Part shown: piece by piece, positions 1-11,914 of the stretch
Layout of the letters: each line of letters starts with the position of its first letter
How positions within the stretch are numbered: position 1 is the first letter of the stretch
Assembly: GCA_009741485.1 (NCBI GenBank)
Contig: CM019230.1
Location: forward strand, 7,252,766 to 7,316,765
Length of the DNA stretch: 64,000 nucleotides
Direction: 5' to 3'
Origin: Malurus cyaneus samueli
Taxonomy: Eukaryota > Chordata > Aves > Passeriformes > Maluridae
Translations under genes and position numbers: made by a program
Notes under the pieces: generated by a model
The model's database searches: none
What the model saw: the letters and a program-made list of their open reading frames with translations, nothing else
Told to the model about the DNA's origin: nothing

Positions 1-3000
1 GTCCCCTCTATTCTAAAATGATAGCCTGTATTAATCCTGCTATTCTTCACAAAAGATATCACGACAAAAGTGTAATGCTTCTAACATCACAAACTTCCCC
101 TCTCGCCAATGTGTCCCGTGATAAGCTGTTTGAATTTGTTGGGAGCAACTAGAGAGGAGGGAAGGGAAATGAAGAAAGAGGATTGGGGCCCCTGAAGTAA
201 TGTTTAATGCAGAGTGCAGTACTCGTTTCTGTGCAACAGGTAGAATCAGGAGCGTGAACATACAATACTGGCTCGTAGCAATGTCTCTCATATCCTCTTC
301 TCTGAGAAGGGGTTTTTTTTTTTTTTGTTTCGTGTACGACATGAGAAATGTGTAAACCTTTATACTTGCTCTGCTATCAGAATTCAATTCTAATGGTGCA
401 ATTTCAAAGGCCAAAAATTACAGTCACATGAGATTCAATAACGCTTGACTGAAGACAGACACTAAAAGAATAACAAAGTGGAACAGTGAGAATCTTCCCC
501 CCCCAGTAAGACTTACCGTAAGGAGCGTAAATTAGCCGCGTGCTTAAGTGCCCAACATATTTCAGCCAGTCGACTATTTTAAACCTCCATACTTATTAAA
601 CACGATTCTTTATACTGTTTAGTTGAATTTATGTAGACCATATAAAATTCATTAGATGATTACGTATGTCAGTCTATTTTCCTAAGTATATCAACGAATG
701 ATCTATAATACCATTGGTGTTAGGGAAGATCTGAGATGCAGGAGTGAATCTAAGGAATATTGTAGAGATTCTGTTGGCCAAGTTGCCATACGAGTTACTT
801 TTCATGAATTGTAACATAGCTAGCGCGGCGTTGTTTAGATATAGTAAGTTTGGTTCCAGAGGATCAGTGTCTCCAGTAGGATCGAAGGGGCAACTTAACA
901 GCTGGGCTTATGAGCACTGATAAGTGTTGTAACATTATTTATGCGATAGCACGAATATCATGAAATGGGAGAGGTAATTGGCAATAGATTATTTCGACAA
1001 GACGAGGTAACTGTTTCTAAAATAGAGTTGCCTATAGGATATAATTTTTGTATCTCTTGAAAAAAGATATTGTTTTACCTGAATTAGAATGGTGAACGAT
1101 CTATAAGGTGACAGAGGATATGAAGGGTGGAAATGGATATTTATCTGTTGTGGGTTGGTGGGTGTTCGTTTTTTTTTTTTTTTTTTTTATTTTTCACAGA
1201 ATTATGGAGGTAAATAAAATTAAAGTATTTGCGAGGTAGTCAAGGATTTTTCCTCGGCGCAAGTGCGTAGCGCCAAGATGAGGTCAAGCTAGTAATGCCC
1301 AAGTTGCGACGCTGGTGGGTGGGGGTGTGGAAGGCTTTTCACCAACCATAGAAAGTTTGCCATCATGGTTCTTGAAATGATGGAGTAAGACTGAAAACTC
1401 CTAGCCTATAATAAGAACTGAAGCAGTAATTAGTTTCATCTAACATCTCCGAGAGTGCCTTCCCCTTTAATGGTGCGAAATATATGTAGGCTGAAATCAG
1501 TTCAGTAGAAAGCACTCTCCGCCGGCTCCAATTTGTGGGAAGGGGGCTTAATCAGTTATTTTATGCAGATAACACAATGAAGAAAAGTGAAAACGGCTGG
1601 AGTACAAGTAACCCCAGAGTCAGACCACTGCTCTTNNNNNNNNNNNNNNNNNNNNNNNNNTCCTGGTTCGCCGTGTTGGGGTAGCTGGAGTCTTGCTTCC
1701 TTGTTGTCTGCAAAAGTTTGCCTATGCAGGATAAGTCTTGTCTCCCAATTCAGGAAGCAGCTCGGTTGCTGACCACAGAAAAAGCAACCATACCTCTCTT
1801 CCTGGATTCCTCCCCACTGGGCACGAGTCACTCTAAAGGATATGTACAGATGTTGGCAGTCGATCTGCCACCTGGATCCCTATGGGAAATGCAGGATCAC
1901 GGATGTGCCAGTCATGGGGTCTCAGCCTAAGGTGTTTGATGGAGAGCACCTTCTGACCAGGCTCGTGTTTCCTCTCACTCTCAACCAGGCGATTGGTCAG
2001 CCCCAGTTAATGGGCTGTTTCACAGGGTGCAACATCAACACAGCTAATAGGCGACAAACACTAATCAGGCTCATTTGTCTGGCTATGCGGACACATACGG
2101 GTTTGAGTCAATAGAAGTGTGTTGTGATTATATGGTCCGCCACTTTAGATGAGACATGCCATGGAAAGAGGGGCGATGAAAGTTAAGTTTGTCCTAGGTG
2201 AATCCCTTGGAGTAGAGCTGGGAGGTGCACATCTCCCTAAAGTTGAGTGGTACATGAAGCCTTAGCTTGCAAGTTCTTCTTTTCCCTGAAAATCCAGGAT
2301 CTAAGGAGAGAGTATTCTAACTACTTACGCACTTGAGGACAAATGCCTGACTACTGAAGAAAGGAAGTGCTCACAACAAGCAAAAAGCAGCAGTCCTACA
2401 GAAAATACTTTTGTGCTGTTTGCAGAGTCCCACATGTCAAAATTTTCTCAGTGTTAATTGCAAGTCATGGCTGGAGTCAAAATTAATCTGCTGAGCAACT
2501 TTTCACATGTATTCCAAATCTGTGCTCCACTGATATCAAAAAGTTCAGAGTACTTCATGTGAGCAGTCGTTAACTGACTTGGATTTGCAAACACTCGAAA
2601 AAAAAATCTTGTGAGGCAAGCTTTTTACTACGTCAAAGATCTTACTGTGATGGGAAATCCTATCCCTTTCCCTCCTCATGCAAGGCAGTCAAGAAAACAA
2701 GGATGTTGAATTCCTCCAGTTTTAAGAGTTGAGATGTTCTTCAAAAGAACAAATGATACTTCTCCTGCCGAGACCAAAAGGGGTTGAAAGGATGGGGACA
2801 TTACTAGGTTTGCGTACTTGAAGTGTGAGACTCTGAAGAAAGCCAGTTTTTTAATCCATCCTTAGGCCAAGAAAAAGAGGATAGGAACATCAAAAAGGCT
2901 AAAAAGAATATCAAGAGGGCTACAGAGAGAACTCATGCCAGTTCTGTGGTGGACCCACAGTGGAATCAATCACGCGCCTGCTACTCTGTCCATTAGTGTG

Positions 3001-4900
3001 GCACCCCAAGTGGCAAAGCACTCGACCAAAGATCAGGCAGTAGACTGTGCCTTGGTGTTTTTGGGCAACCAGGAGGAAGAGCAAAAGGACTCCGCAAGAC
3101 CCAGACAGCCACAGCCTGGCGTCTCTCCATGCCCCTTGTCTGAGGAGGACCTTGGCTCTATACGGTTGCCTAAGGCTGAGGTGACAGGCAGACACGCCCT
3201 TGGTGCACACAGGGAAGCCCGGACCTCTGTCACTCCCCTCTCTTTGCCCATCACACAGGAAAAAGCGAGCAGAGGAACCTGGGCACTAGGGACAGCGTTG
3301 TCTTTCAGTCCCAACAGCCGTTTCCTGCAATCTTAGACGTGGCGCGAACGCTCCTCGCGGCGATCACCATGTCCACGAGACGCGCTCGCAGCTCTCCTAA
3401 TCGCATCTTATAGGCGACATATCAATCTCCACCCAACTTTCAACAGAGAGGGCCGTAGACACAGTGCCCTCTGCTGTTTTCCTTTTTCGCGCCTTCTAGG
3501 GCCGAACGGAAACTGACTGAGAGCCGTGTACAAGAGAGCTAGCGTTTCTGGCTTGTACATCACGATAATGAGAGGCCATCCTGGTTTGCTTAAGTCACCG
3601 ATCGCTGTTATTACTTGAGGTTCAATCTTTTCAATGTGCCATTTAAGAGTCACACACTCTGTTTGCACGAAAGGGAAAGAGGAGAGGGCAGTGTTAGCTC
3701 GGAAACACCTTCCTGCCTCTTCTTGAGTTTCCCCCAGTCCGTATCGGGAACTCCTCCTGCCCCATCTAGCTCTTACGTCTCCCCAGGTGGCCACACACTG
3801 GTTCTTGTTGCTTCCCAAGAGCTACGACTGGCCAGCTGTCAAACAGCCTGTGCCTACACTCTTCCAAGGCTCTCTGAGGGGATCAACTCTAAGCGCCGGC
3901 AGACAACACCTCCAGGGGAGGATATCCCTCTCTTAAAATCTGGGCTCTCCTTCTCTCTCGGTGTTATAGAATCCATCCTCAGCAATCAACGCTAGACACT
4001 CATCAGGCAATGCGAGAGCCTGTGCCTGCCAGTTCATAAGGCATGCATGTGTGTACCCGCAAGACTTAGACTCCTCCCCTAGACGCAACGAAAAAAATCG
4101 AGGGCCTCTTGAAACAGCTCTTGGGGAGAACCAAAGGATGAGAGTACGCTGTCACCACGGGGTGGGCCTGCTGGCAGGATAAGAAGTGCTTTCACTTTGC
4201 CACACACTTCCAGATCACCCTTGAACGGCGCTTGCATTAATGATCCACCTGAAATGCACCTATAGGTAACGACGGATGTTAAGCCACGTGAGGACTTGCT
4301 AACTACCGGGCACAAGTCAAGCAAAAACCACTATAGCTGACAAGGGCGCCTGTGGCAGCGGAGAGTGCCAATTCTGTCCTCCAGGCCTTGTTTTGCGCAC
4401 CTTCACTCCCGATACCTAAAGAAGGTCCTCAGCTTGCGAGAAACCCACCAACTGACCACAGAGACCGACTCCTTCTCCAATCCTCAGCCTCGGCAGTCCC
4501 CGTGCAGCGGGGCAATCCCGTACGACGCGCACCTGCGGCCGAGTGATGCGTCTAGCCGCGGAAGGGCCAGGACAGCTCCCTCCACCCAGGCAGGGTCGCC
4601 TTGCCACCTTCAGTGGTAGCTCTGCCCCGACAGGGCGCCATTGTATTGATGACAAATGCAAAAGTCCCCTCACACCCAAGCAGGACCGAACGCCGAATAC
4701 TAACCCAGACAGCCCCAGCCTGTTGTGCAACAGGAAGGAGGTCAGCCTGTGTCTGTGCACCCCGCACGACGGCAAAATCACCAGAAAGCTTGGCACAACC
4801 AAAGAGAGCATGGCCAGTCTTGTTCTCGCTACCCAACATCACCAACTGCTGTGGGCTTAGTGGCACAGTCAAGAAGTCCCTGACTTTGATCCGACCCCCT
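1..4900. other. Upstream flank, no recognisable gene
   Basis: About 4.9 kb lies upstream of the first CpG-rich cluster. I see no exon, RNA gene or repeat family that I can name. Open frames here are short, overlap on both strands and have no recognisable domain. The first 1.5 kb is AT-rich with scattered CpG dinucleotides and T homopolymers. The part from about 3.3 kb onward is richer in G+C and CpG. The texture differs from the clean intronic sequence after 6 kb and resembles the spacer at 43.3-57.9 kb, so sequence quality may be lower here. Confidence 0.5.
1636..1660. other. Assembly gap (25 N)
   Basis: There are 25 consecutive undetermined bases. The round length suggests a placeholder rather than a measured gap. 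The bases on either side do not obviously overlap each other. Confidence 0.99.
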
Positions 4901-4904
4901 TGCA

Positions 4905-5075
4905 GGCCCGGTTGCCGCTAGAATGGCACGCGGAGACCCGGCGGAGCCGGCGGAGCCTCCAGCACGGTGCGGTGCGGGGCGGTGCGGGGCGGAGCGGACC
5001 GCAGCGCAGCGCGGGGTGCGCGGAGCGGAGCGGAGAGGACAGCGGAGAGGAGAGTCGGCGGAGGGGCCCGGCCTC
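4905..5075. promoter_or_regulatory. GC-rich CpG cluster, candidate upstream promoter
   Basis: This short block is very rich in G, C and CpG. It is built from imperfect repeats of GGTGCGG, GGGGCGG and GGAGCGG, the latter two resembling Sp1-type GC boxes. It lies about 0.85 kb upstream of the MGAT5B start codon on the same strand. It could be a promoter core or part of a 5' untranslated exon. No TATA box or splice donor decides between these, and the transcription start cannot be placed from sequence alone. Confidence 0.45.
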
Positions 5076-5861
5076 CACCTTGTGGCTCGGCCGGCAGCAA
5101 GGTTGTCTAGATCCACTGAGCAAAACCTCGCGGCCCCAGGGAATAGGGGTCGAAAGCGTGGCGCCACCTGCTGTTGCTCGAGTCGTTTGCGGATCCTTTC
5201 TTCCATCGCTACACCTACTCCCTCTATGCCCACACACTGGGAAGACAGCACACAAATTCATAGAGGGAATGTCGCGTAATGTGTATACTCTTCATGCAGC
5301 TTGGACCAAACCAAAAACTTCTAGTCGGTCAGTGCAAAACTGAGATTTGCTAAGACCATATAAGCAGTTTATTTAAAATTTATGAAGCCATCAAACAGGA
5401 GCATAAACTGCAGATTTTAGAGCTCTCTGCCATCAGACTTGTAAGCAAAGGGTAAAAAAGAGATGATTTCACACACAGCAAGATGGAGACACAGCTACTC
5501 TCTGATGAAGCTCATCCTGCTGATTCAATACGAGGGCAAGGGAGAGTCACAAACCCTCCACTGCCAAATGTGGGAACATGACGTGTTAATTTATGCGACA
5601 GGATTTGAAGAGCAGCGTAAAAGGAAAAAAACCATCCCATGCAAATGTCTTTGGGGTGCCCCGGCCTACGGAATCCATCGACCTGCGCAAATCAAAGCAC
5701 AACTAAAAGCAAACAAAGTGGGAAGTAAGTTCCAGTCTCGAAGAAAAGATAACATTCCCTCGCCCCCATCCCGATTCATATTATACTTCCCAGGGCATCC
5801 TCGCCTTGCCCCCGCAATTCCTGTTCCCATCCTTGCAGCTCCCATGTTTTGGACAGCTTGA
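5076..5861. other. Between the two CpG clusters, nothing recognised
   Basis: This is ordinary, moderately AT-rich sequence between two CpG-rich blocks. It would be 5' flank if transcription starts near exon 1, or 5' untranslated region or a small intron if it starts near 5 kb. I see no repeat family or coding exon in it. Confidence 0.4.
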
Positions 5862-6260
5862 CAGTGGCGCAGGCTGGGGGTGCGGGGCCGCCCCCTGCCC
5901 GCAACTTCGAACGATGATCACAGTCAACGCGGATGGCAAGATAATGGTCAGAAGATGCCTCGTCACCTTGAGACCCTTTAGGTAAAGTTGGTGTTTCCTC
6001 CCGGCCGCCGCCGCCTCGCCCGGCTCCTGCGGGTGGGGATCCGCCGGCGGAGCGAGTTCGGAGAGGGGTGCTGCGGCTGGCCGGGCTCTGCGTGGGGGTG
6101 TCGGGCTGTGGATGTGCGGATGGAGCCGGCCGAGGCTGTCAGGGATCCAGGCAGGTGTGCCCGCGGGTCAGCGTGCGGGTCCTGCAGCTCCCGCTGGCCG
6201 GCGGCTCCCGTCTCGCCCCACCGCCGGTACCTGGGGGTGTTATCGCGGGGCTGCTCGCCG
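5862..6260 (+). promoter_or_regulatory. MGAT5B: CpG island over MGAT5B coding exon 1
   Basis: A CpG-dense block surrounds the start codon and continues about 280 bases into intron 1, with runs such as CCGGCCGCCGCCGCC. CpG islands over the first exon are typical of vertebrate promoters. The block is continuous with exon 1, which makes it the best promoter candidate in the window. No TATA box is evident. Confidence 0.55.
5914..5981 (+). CDS. MGAT5B: MGAT5B coding exon 1 (N-terminal cytoplasmic tail)
   Basis: The exon encodes 22 residues starting MITVNADGKIM and ending near TLRPF, followed by two bases (AG) of a split arginine codon. This matches the N-terminus of vertebrate MGAT5B as I know it. 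MGAT5B makes beta-1,6-GlcNAc branches in the Golgi and is best known for branching O-mannosyl glycans in brain. The ATG at 5914 has an A at position -3. The donor is AG|GTAAAG. The next exon begins with the G that completes the split arginine, so the phase (2) is consistent. This part is the short cytoplasmic tail of a type II membrane protein. Confidence 0.95.
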
Positions 6261-8342
6261 CTGGCTGTTTTAGTGCCGTCCTCGGAGATGCTGATACTCG
6301 GGGGGATTTGTTTCCTCTGGTTTGAACCTGCTGCTGCCCATGGGGATTTTGAAGTCCACCCTGAGCTGGTAGTGGGGCTGGGGTCGATGTCCAAACCCCA
6401 AACGCTCCGGCTCCAGCACACCCGCACGCACCCAGTGCTTTTTTCCCCTTGATGTAACTCCCCATTTTTGCTTCCACGTATTTGCTTCCCCTCTCCAGCC
6501 CTTGCTCTCCGGTTTCTTTGCTTCACTGGAGATGAGCTTGGCTTGCTCCCGGGTTTGACACACACGGGAGCTGTTGGCAGTTACGTGGTTTTTCTATGGG
6601 GAGAGGGACCAAACCCCTTAGAGATGGAGGGAAAGGTGCCGGGGGACGAAGCTCAAGGTTGGATGAGCCCAGTCCGACAGTTTCCAGCGCTCCCCGCTGC
6701 GTTTGGAGCTCTGGGATCACCGGAGGGTTCTGCTCGCTGCCGTTTTGTTTAGCCCAGGCTCCCGCCGGGCGCTGGGAGGGAGCACAGCCTGTGTTCGCCC
6801 CGCTCAGGTGTGGAGGGGTTGTCTGCCTCTCCCCGGGAGCTGCTTGGCTCTGCTCTGCTCCTCTGGAGGGATTCCTGCTGTCGAATCCCGCGGCAGTGCC
6901 CTGGGACCCGGGAACTCGGCCGAGGGGATGTCACCAAGGGTTGGCAGAGGTGTGAGGGCTGTCACAGCTCCGAGTGGAGCAGGGGGTGACTGAGAGACAA
7001 GAGAAGGACACGCTCACCCCGGGGGATGCTCTTTGCTTGGCCTTTTGCTTTCTGGACTGGGTTTGAAGTCCACAGTGAGGAATTGAGTGACTTGAGCATC
7101 CCTGTGCCCTGGGCATCACCGCTGGGGCAGGGGAGCCCCATCTCCAGCAGTGACCTAGGAGTGCATTTCAGGGTGATCACAAAGTCCCATTAGGGATAAG
7201 GATGTGTGTGGGTGAGGGGTTTGTGATGCCTGGAGGGTCCCTGGTGTCCGCAGCAGTCTGGGACACCTGCGCTGTCCTGCCCATGTGCCCTTTGCTGCCT
7301 TCTGCTCCCATCCAGTACAGACCAGCACTGGTGCCACTGGAACTGGCGGGGTTACCTCATTGCTAGCAGTCAGGCTTTCCCTGTCTAAGAGGAGAAATTC
7401 CCAAGACCCTCTCCTGCCAACCCAGCGTGGGCGGGTGTTGGCACTGCCCAGCTCCAGCCATAACCTGGCACAAATCAGCTCTGCCCCCCTCAGATCAGCT
7501 CTGCTCCCCTAAAATCAGCACCCCATAGCCTCAGCTGATGTGGATCAGGGATGAGCTGGTCTCCAGGAGTGGGAGAAGGTCCTGGGAATCAGGATGGGTC
7601 CTGTGAATCGCTTCCTGGCTGGGCAGAGCCCGGCTGCTCCGGGGAATCCCGTGGTGCAATCCCCTGTCTGATGTGGGTTCCTGCCGTCGGAGGAGCGGCT
7701 CCATCGGCAAACAGCACACAGGAAACCTGATCCTGTGCACCAAAACATTTCATTAACCACCCTCCAGCCACGCTTAGCAAAGCAATGCAGAGCCCCGAGC
7801 CGGGAGAGCGCCTGCAGCAAAGGGAGAGGGAGAGGGAGCAGAGCAGTGTAGGAAACCTCAGGAATGCCCAAGGATGGCTCTGGCTTCATTCCAGCAGCAA
7901 AGAGTGTCTCATTTGTGATGGTGCTGGATCTGGGCAAGAATTCACCGAGGAGTCCTGGTCCAGCTCACCCAGCTCTTGGCTCTGTAGTTCCGTTTGCCTG
8001 CTGGAAACCAAAGCTGGGCTTTCCATGTGTGTGTAAGTGGTCAGTAAGAGAGTTCATTCTGGTCCCCTGCATGGAGGATGATGCCCATGGCTGAGCAACA
8101 GTTCGACAGCACCAGGACGGTGTTGGGGTGTGAGCAAAAAAGGTTTGGGGGAGAGCAATCATTTATTAATCTGATCTCTGCTGGTGGGAATGGTGGCTCA
8201 GCTGCTGAGCTCAGGAGATTTGGGAGTTGAAAACTTGCCTGATAAAAGGGCTTACCTGACTCTGCAGCCCTTGGTTTCCCCATGCACCTGTGTGATATTG
8301 ACCCAGTGTCACAGCCTCATCCTGCTGGGTGCTGCTGGCCTT

Positions 8343-8652
8343 CCCCATCCCATCCCATCCCATCCCATCCCATCCCATTCCCATCCCATCCATCCCATCC
8401 CATCCCATCCCATCCCATCCCATCCCATCCCATCCCATCCCATCCCATCCCATCCCAGCCCAGCCCAGCCCAGCCCATCCCATCCCATCCCATCCCATCC
8501 CATCCCATCCCATCCCATTCCCATCCCATTCCCATCCCATCCCATCCCATCCCATCCCATCCCATCCCATCCCAGCCCAGCCCATCCCATCCCATCCCAT
8601 CCCATCCCATCCCATCCCATCCCATCCATCCCATCCCATTCCCATCCATCCC
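8343..8652. repeat. (CCCAT)n pentanucleotide array
   Basis: About 310 bases consist almost entirely of CATCC/CCCAT units. They are interrupted by short blocks of CCCAG units (near 8455-8476 and 8571-8582) and by a few CCATTCC and CCATCCATCC variants. The minus strand reads GGGAT repeats. All open frames here are repeat translations (IPSHP or GMGWD periodicities) and are not genes. Confidence 0.97.
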
Positions 8653-10160
8653 TCAGACCCTCCTGGATCAGTTCTCTGGGCCAAGATCTGCCATGACTGG
8701 AGTATCACTTCCAATTTTCACTAAAGACTTAAGGAATTTTGCTTCCTTCTCTTTTGGGCACCGAGCCAGAACCCAGAACTGTGAACATTTCAGTTTGGAG
8801 AGGATGTGGAGAGGGACTTGGCAACAGAACTGTGCCTGAGCGATGAATTAAACGTGACATTGGATGACAGGCAAAGCCAGCACACATGAGAAATGCTATT
8901 TGGTCATTGGAGCTCCATCATCTTCAGGGATTTGGACTTGATTTTGGGGGAGAGGATCCAGTGCACGTGGACAATCTGGGATCTGGAATGTTACCTACTT
9001 CCTTGTAGGTAAAACTGTACAAACACTTCCTGGTATTTGTTTTCTGTGTAAGGAGTTTCCACTCAGCTGAGGCTGGGCCAAGTGTATTTATTCCCCTGGA
9101 GAACATGAATAAAAGTAAAAGAGATGGAGTCCTGAGGCTGAGAGCCCAGCCCTGCACCCTCCGTGCTCCCTAAAGGTTGAATCCACTGATTTCCCAAGCA
9201 CAGCAATTCCAGTCAGGCTCTGATTCCTCTTTATTTTCCTTGGGAAAAAAAAGCATCTTGCATCTCCCCTACTCTCTGTAATCCACTCAAAATGAAAAAG
9301 GTTTAGTTTCCTAGGGAGATGCTGAAGCACAGATCACCTTCGTATCTTTTTCTTCCCATCTGCTTTTTCTTTCTGCTTGGTGTTTAACGATGATCCCTCC
9401 TTGCCAGTCTATAATTATGAAGATTAAAAAGTGCCAACAAGGTGTTGCATAATGATGAAGATGTTGTCAATAGGTGTGAGTACAGGACAAGATCTGAGCT
9501 TTATTCAGGTGATACTTTGTTAAAATGTCCCTTGTTGAGGGAAAGGGCAGCAGGACGGGGCCATGGCTGGGGTTTGCACCAGGATGTGCTCCCAGGGAAG
9601 GCTTGGCTGGGCTTTGAGCTCCTTCAGCTCGTTCCTTCTCCCCTTTGCTGTTGTCCTCTCCTGCTGGGGAAGTGCCGTGGCAGACAGCGCTCCCTGAGAA
9701 CAAATTCATCCTCCAAAGCCAATCTGGGTGCAGCAATCCCCTCCATGGTGCTCCTGAGAGCCTTTCCCAGCCCCAGCCCTGTGCTGGGTATGGCTGTGAT
9801 AATGGCAGCGCACTAATGTCCCCAAATCACCCCCTCTCCATGCTATTTATGGGACACGACATCCCTTGGCAGCATCAGGGATGCTCTGCTGCCTCCACAA
9901 TCACCTCCCTGCTGGGGCTGGACCGTGGCTCCCTGGAAATCCTTCTGCCAGGTCTGCTTTGGGATGGGGGCTGAGGTCTGTATCACCTCTGTGAGCAGAG
10001 GCCTCAGCTCGATTGCTCCTCAGCATCTGCTCCGCTGGTTCCTGCTGGGGGGGCTCAGCAGCCGTGCCTGCAGCCAAGCCCTCAGGGATGCCAGTCTGGG
10101 TTAGCGAGGGCACAGTGCTTTATATATCTTGTACTAACTGCTTTCCACCCCTCCAGGGGT

Positions 10161-10290
10161 GGCTCATGTGGAAATTAAAGGGGCTGAGCTGCTTGTCTCC
10201 TGGAGAGCCTGCACGGGGATGTCAGGCAGTGTTAGTGATGCACTTGAGCATCTCCTTTCCCAGGTGGGTCAGCATTTTTTGGGGTGGGTC
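10161..10290 (+). repeat. Interspersed repeat B, copy 1
   Basis: About 125 bases are closely matched at 16325-16452 in the same orientation. Both contain GGAAATTAAAGG, GGGGATGTCAGGCAGTG and CAGGTGGGTCAGCATTTTTT. The two copies are 6.2 kb apart in different introns. This is either a dispersed repeat family or a local duplication. I cannot name it. Confidence 0.75.
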
Positions 10291-10440
10291 AGCTCTCCCA
10301 GGGAAATCAGTTCTGCCAGGTAGATCAGCTCTCCCAGGTGGGTCAGCGGGCCCAGATAAATCAGTTGTCCCATGGAAATCAGCACTCCCAGAGAAGTCAG
10401 CTGTCTCAGGTGGGTCAGCTCTCCCAGCCTGGCTGTCAGG
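10261..10440 (+). repeat. Degenerate 18-19 bp minisatellite
   Basis: About nine imperfect units follow the pattern GG(T/A)...TCAGCTCTCCCA, with a period near 18-19 bases. The array starts inside the end of repeat B copy 1, and the single CAGGTGGGTCAGC in the other B copy looks like the founder unit. Confidence 0.75.
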
Positions 10441-10590
10441 GAGTGTTTGTAATGGTGCTGAGTGTGCTGCTGGCACAGCTCCTTGGTGCTGACAAGCCCG
10501 GGGTGTTGCTTTTCCCCTTGATTAGGTGGGAGGTGAGAAGGGGGTGGGGAACTGTTCTGTGCTGCCTGTCCAAAACCCACGGCAGGAATC

Positions 10591-10830
10591 CCTGATCCAC
10601 GGGGATGGCAGGGTGATCATGGGATGGGCAGGGCTGATCCATGCGGATGGGCAGGGTTGGTCCATGGGGATGGACAGGGCTGGTCCATGGGGATGGACAG
10701 GGCTGATCCATGGGGATGGCAGGGCTGATCCATGGGGATGGGGAAGGCTGGTCCATGGGGATGGGCTGATCCATGGGGATGGGAAGGCTGGTCCATGGGG
10801 ATGGGCAGGGCTGATCCATGGGATGGACAG
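10591..10830 (+). repeat. GATCCATGGGGATGG minisatellite
   Basis: About a dozen units contain GATCCATGGGGATGG or GGTCCATGGGGATGG, separated by short variable spacers such as GCAGGGCT, ACAGGGCT or GGAAGGCT. The period varies, roughly 18-26 bases. Minus-strand open frames rich in PSPWTS or HPHGP are repeat translations. Confidence 0.85.
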
Positions 10831-11861
10831 GAGCTGGGTGCCTGTTTGCTGTGAGCCACGCTGATCCTCCTCAGAGCAGGCAGAGGAAACGCTTTTCTCT
10901 TGAGCTGGCTGCCTCTGAGAGTGTGGCTGTCCCAGATCTGGGGCTCAGGTGTGTGTTTTCTGTGTGACAGCAGCATCAGGGCTGCCTGGATGGAGATGGG
11001 GAGCTCGTGGGATCCCCTGCAAGTGCTGTGTCTCACCCAGGAGCCTTTCCAGGCAGGGAAAGCCCGGCCATGCTGTGCTGGGACAGTCGGGAGCTGCCCT
11101 GGGAGCTCCTCCACTGGATCACCCTGGGGAAGCTCAGCCCTTCTAGAGCTGCTTGACCCGTGCTTGAGCTCTCCATGACATCTCCAGTCTCTAACAAGGG
11201 CTCTGCAGCAGGTCACTTGATTTGTCAGCCCTTTCCAGCAGCAGGTAATTGCCGTGCTGCTGTGCTGCAGCCCAGAGTAAAGGGCTGGCTCCTGCTCCTC
11301 TGCCTTCGGGCAGTGCAGGGATGCTCAGCTGGAGGGCTGTGGGCTCTGTGCAGCTGTGTCCCACGCAGGATTTATCTGCTGGAAGACAAAAAAATCTGTT
11401 GTTTCACAAGGCTGTCTGGGGGTTGTCTTTTCCCTTGTTCCTCCTCGAGATTTCCCCCGGGTTTGGTGGCTGAGATGCTCTGCTGCCCTGGGAGCTGTCA
11501 CACACCTGGCAGCGGCTCCACAGGGCTTTCCCCGCGTGTGCTGGAGGATGCTGCCCCTCCATGCAGTCCCGGGGATGATGGCAGCATCTCTGAGCAGTGG
11601 AAGGATTCCAGATATCCATCCCTTGGCACGGTGTGCTCTGCTTGGCACTCCCCGGTGCGCAATAACCGGGCAGAGCTCTCGCCTCCAGCCTTTCCTCCCC
11701 CGGAGGAGTCACCGGCCTGAATTTGGGCTGAGCAGGAGCTGGGAGCTTCCACCCCCGGCTGGAGGTGACCCGAGCTGTGACATCCTGCCCGGTGTGTCCC
11801 CGGGGGAGCAGAGCCGTGATGGGGTGGCCCCAGGCCGTGTGAGCGCTGCCAGCCAGCGCAG

Positions 11862-11914
11862 GTCCCCTCCTTGTCCCCTCCTTGTCCCCTCCTTGTCCCC
11901 TCCTTGTCCCCTTG
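11862..11914 (+). repeat. 11-bp tandem repeat (GTCCCCTCCTT)n
   Basis: Between four and five near-perfect copies of an 11-base pyrimidine-rich unit lie in intron 1. Confidence 0.9.

Noticed and set aside
8343..8652. Interstitial telomere-like repeat
   Set aside because: The unit is GGGAT (five bases), not the vertebrate telomeric TTAGGG hexamer.
8184..8839. Long proline/serine/histidine or glycine/methionine/tryptophan open frames on both strands
   Set aside because: They are translations of the CCCAT pentanucleotide array in several frames; the periodicity alone explains them.
10591..10830. CRISPR-like array of regularly spaced repeats
   Set aside because: The spacers are short, variable and related to each other, and the context is a vertebrate intron. 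It is a minisatellite.
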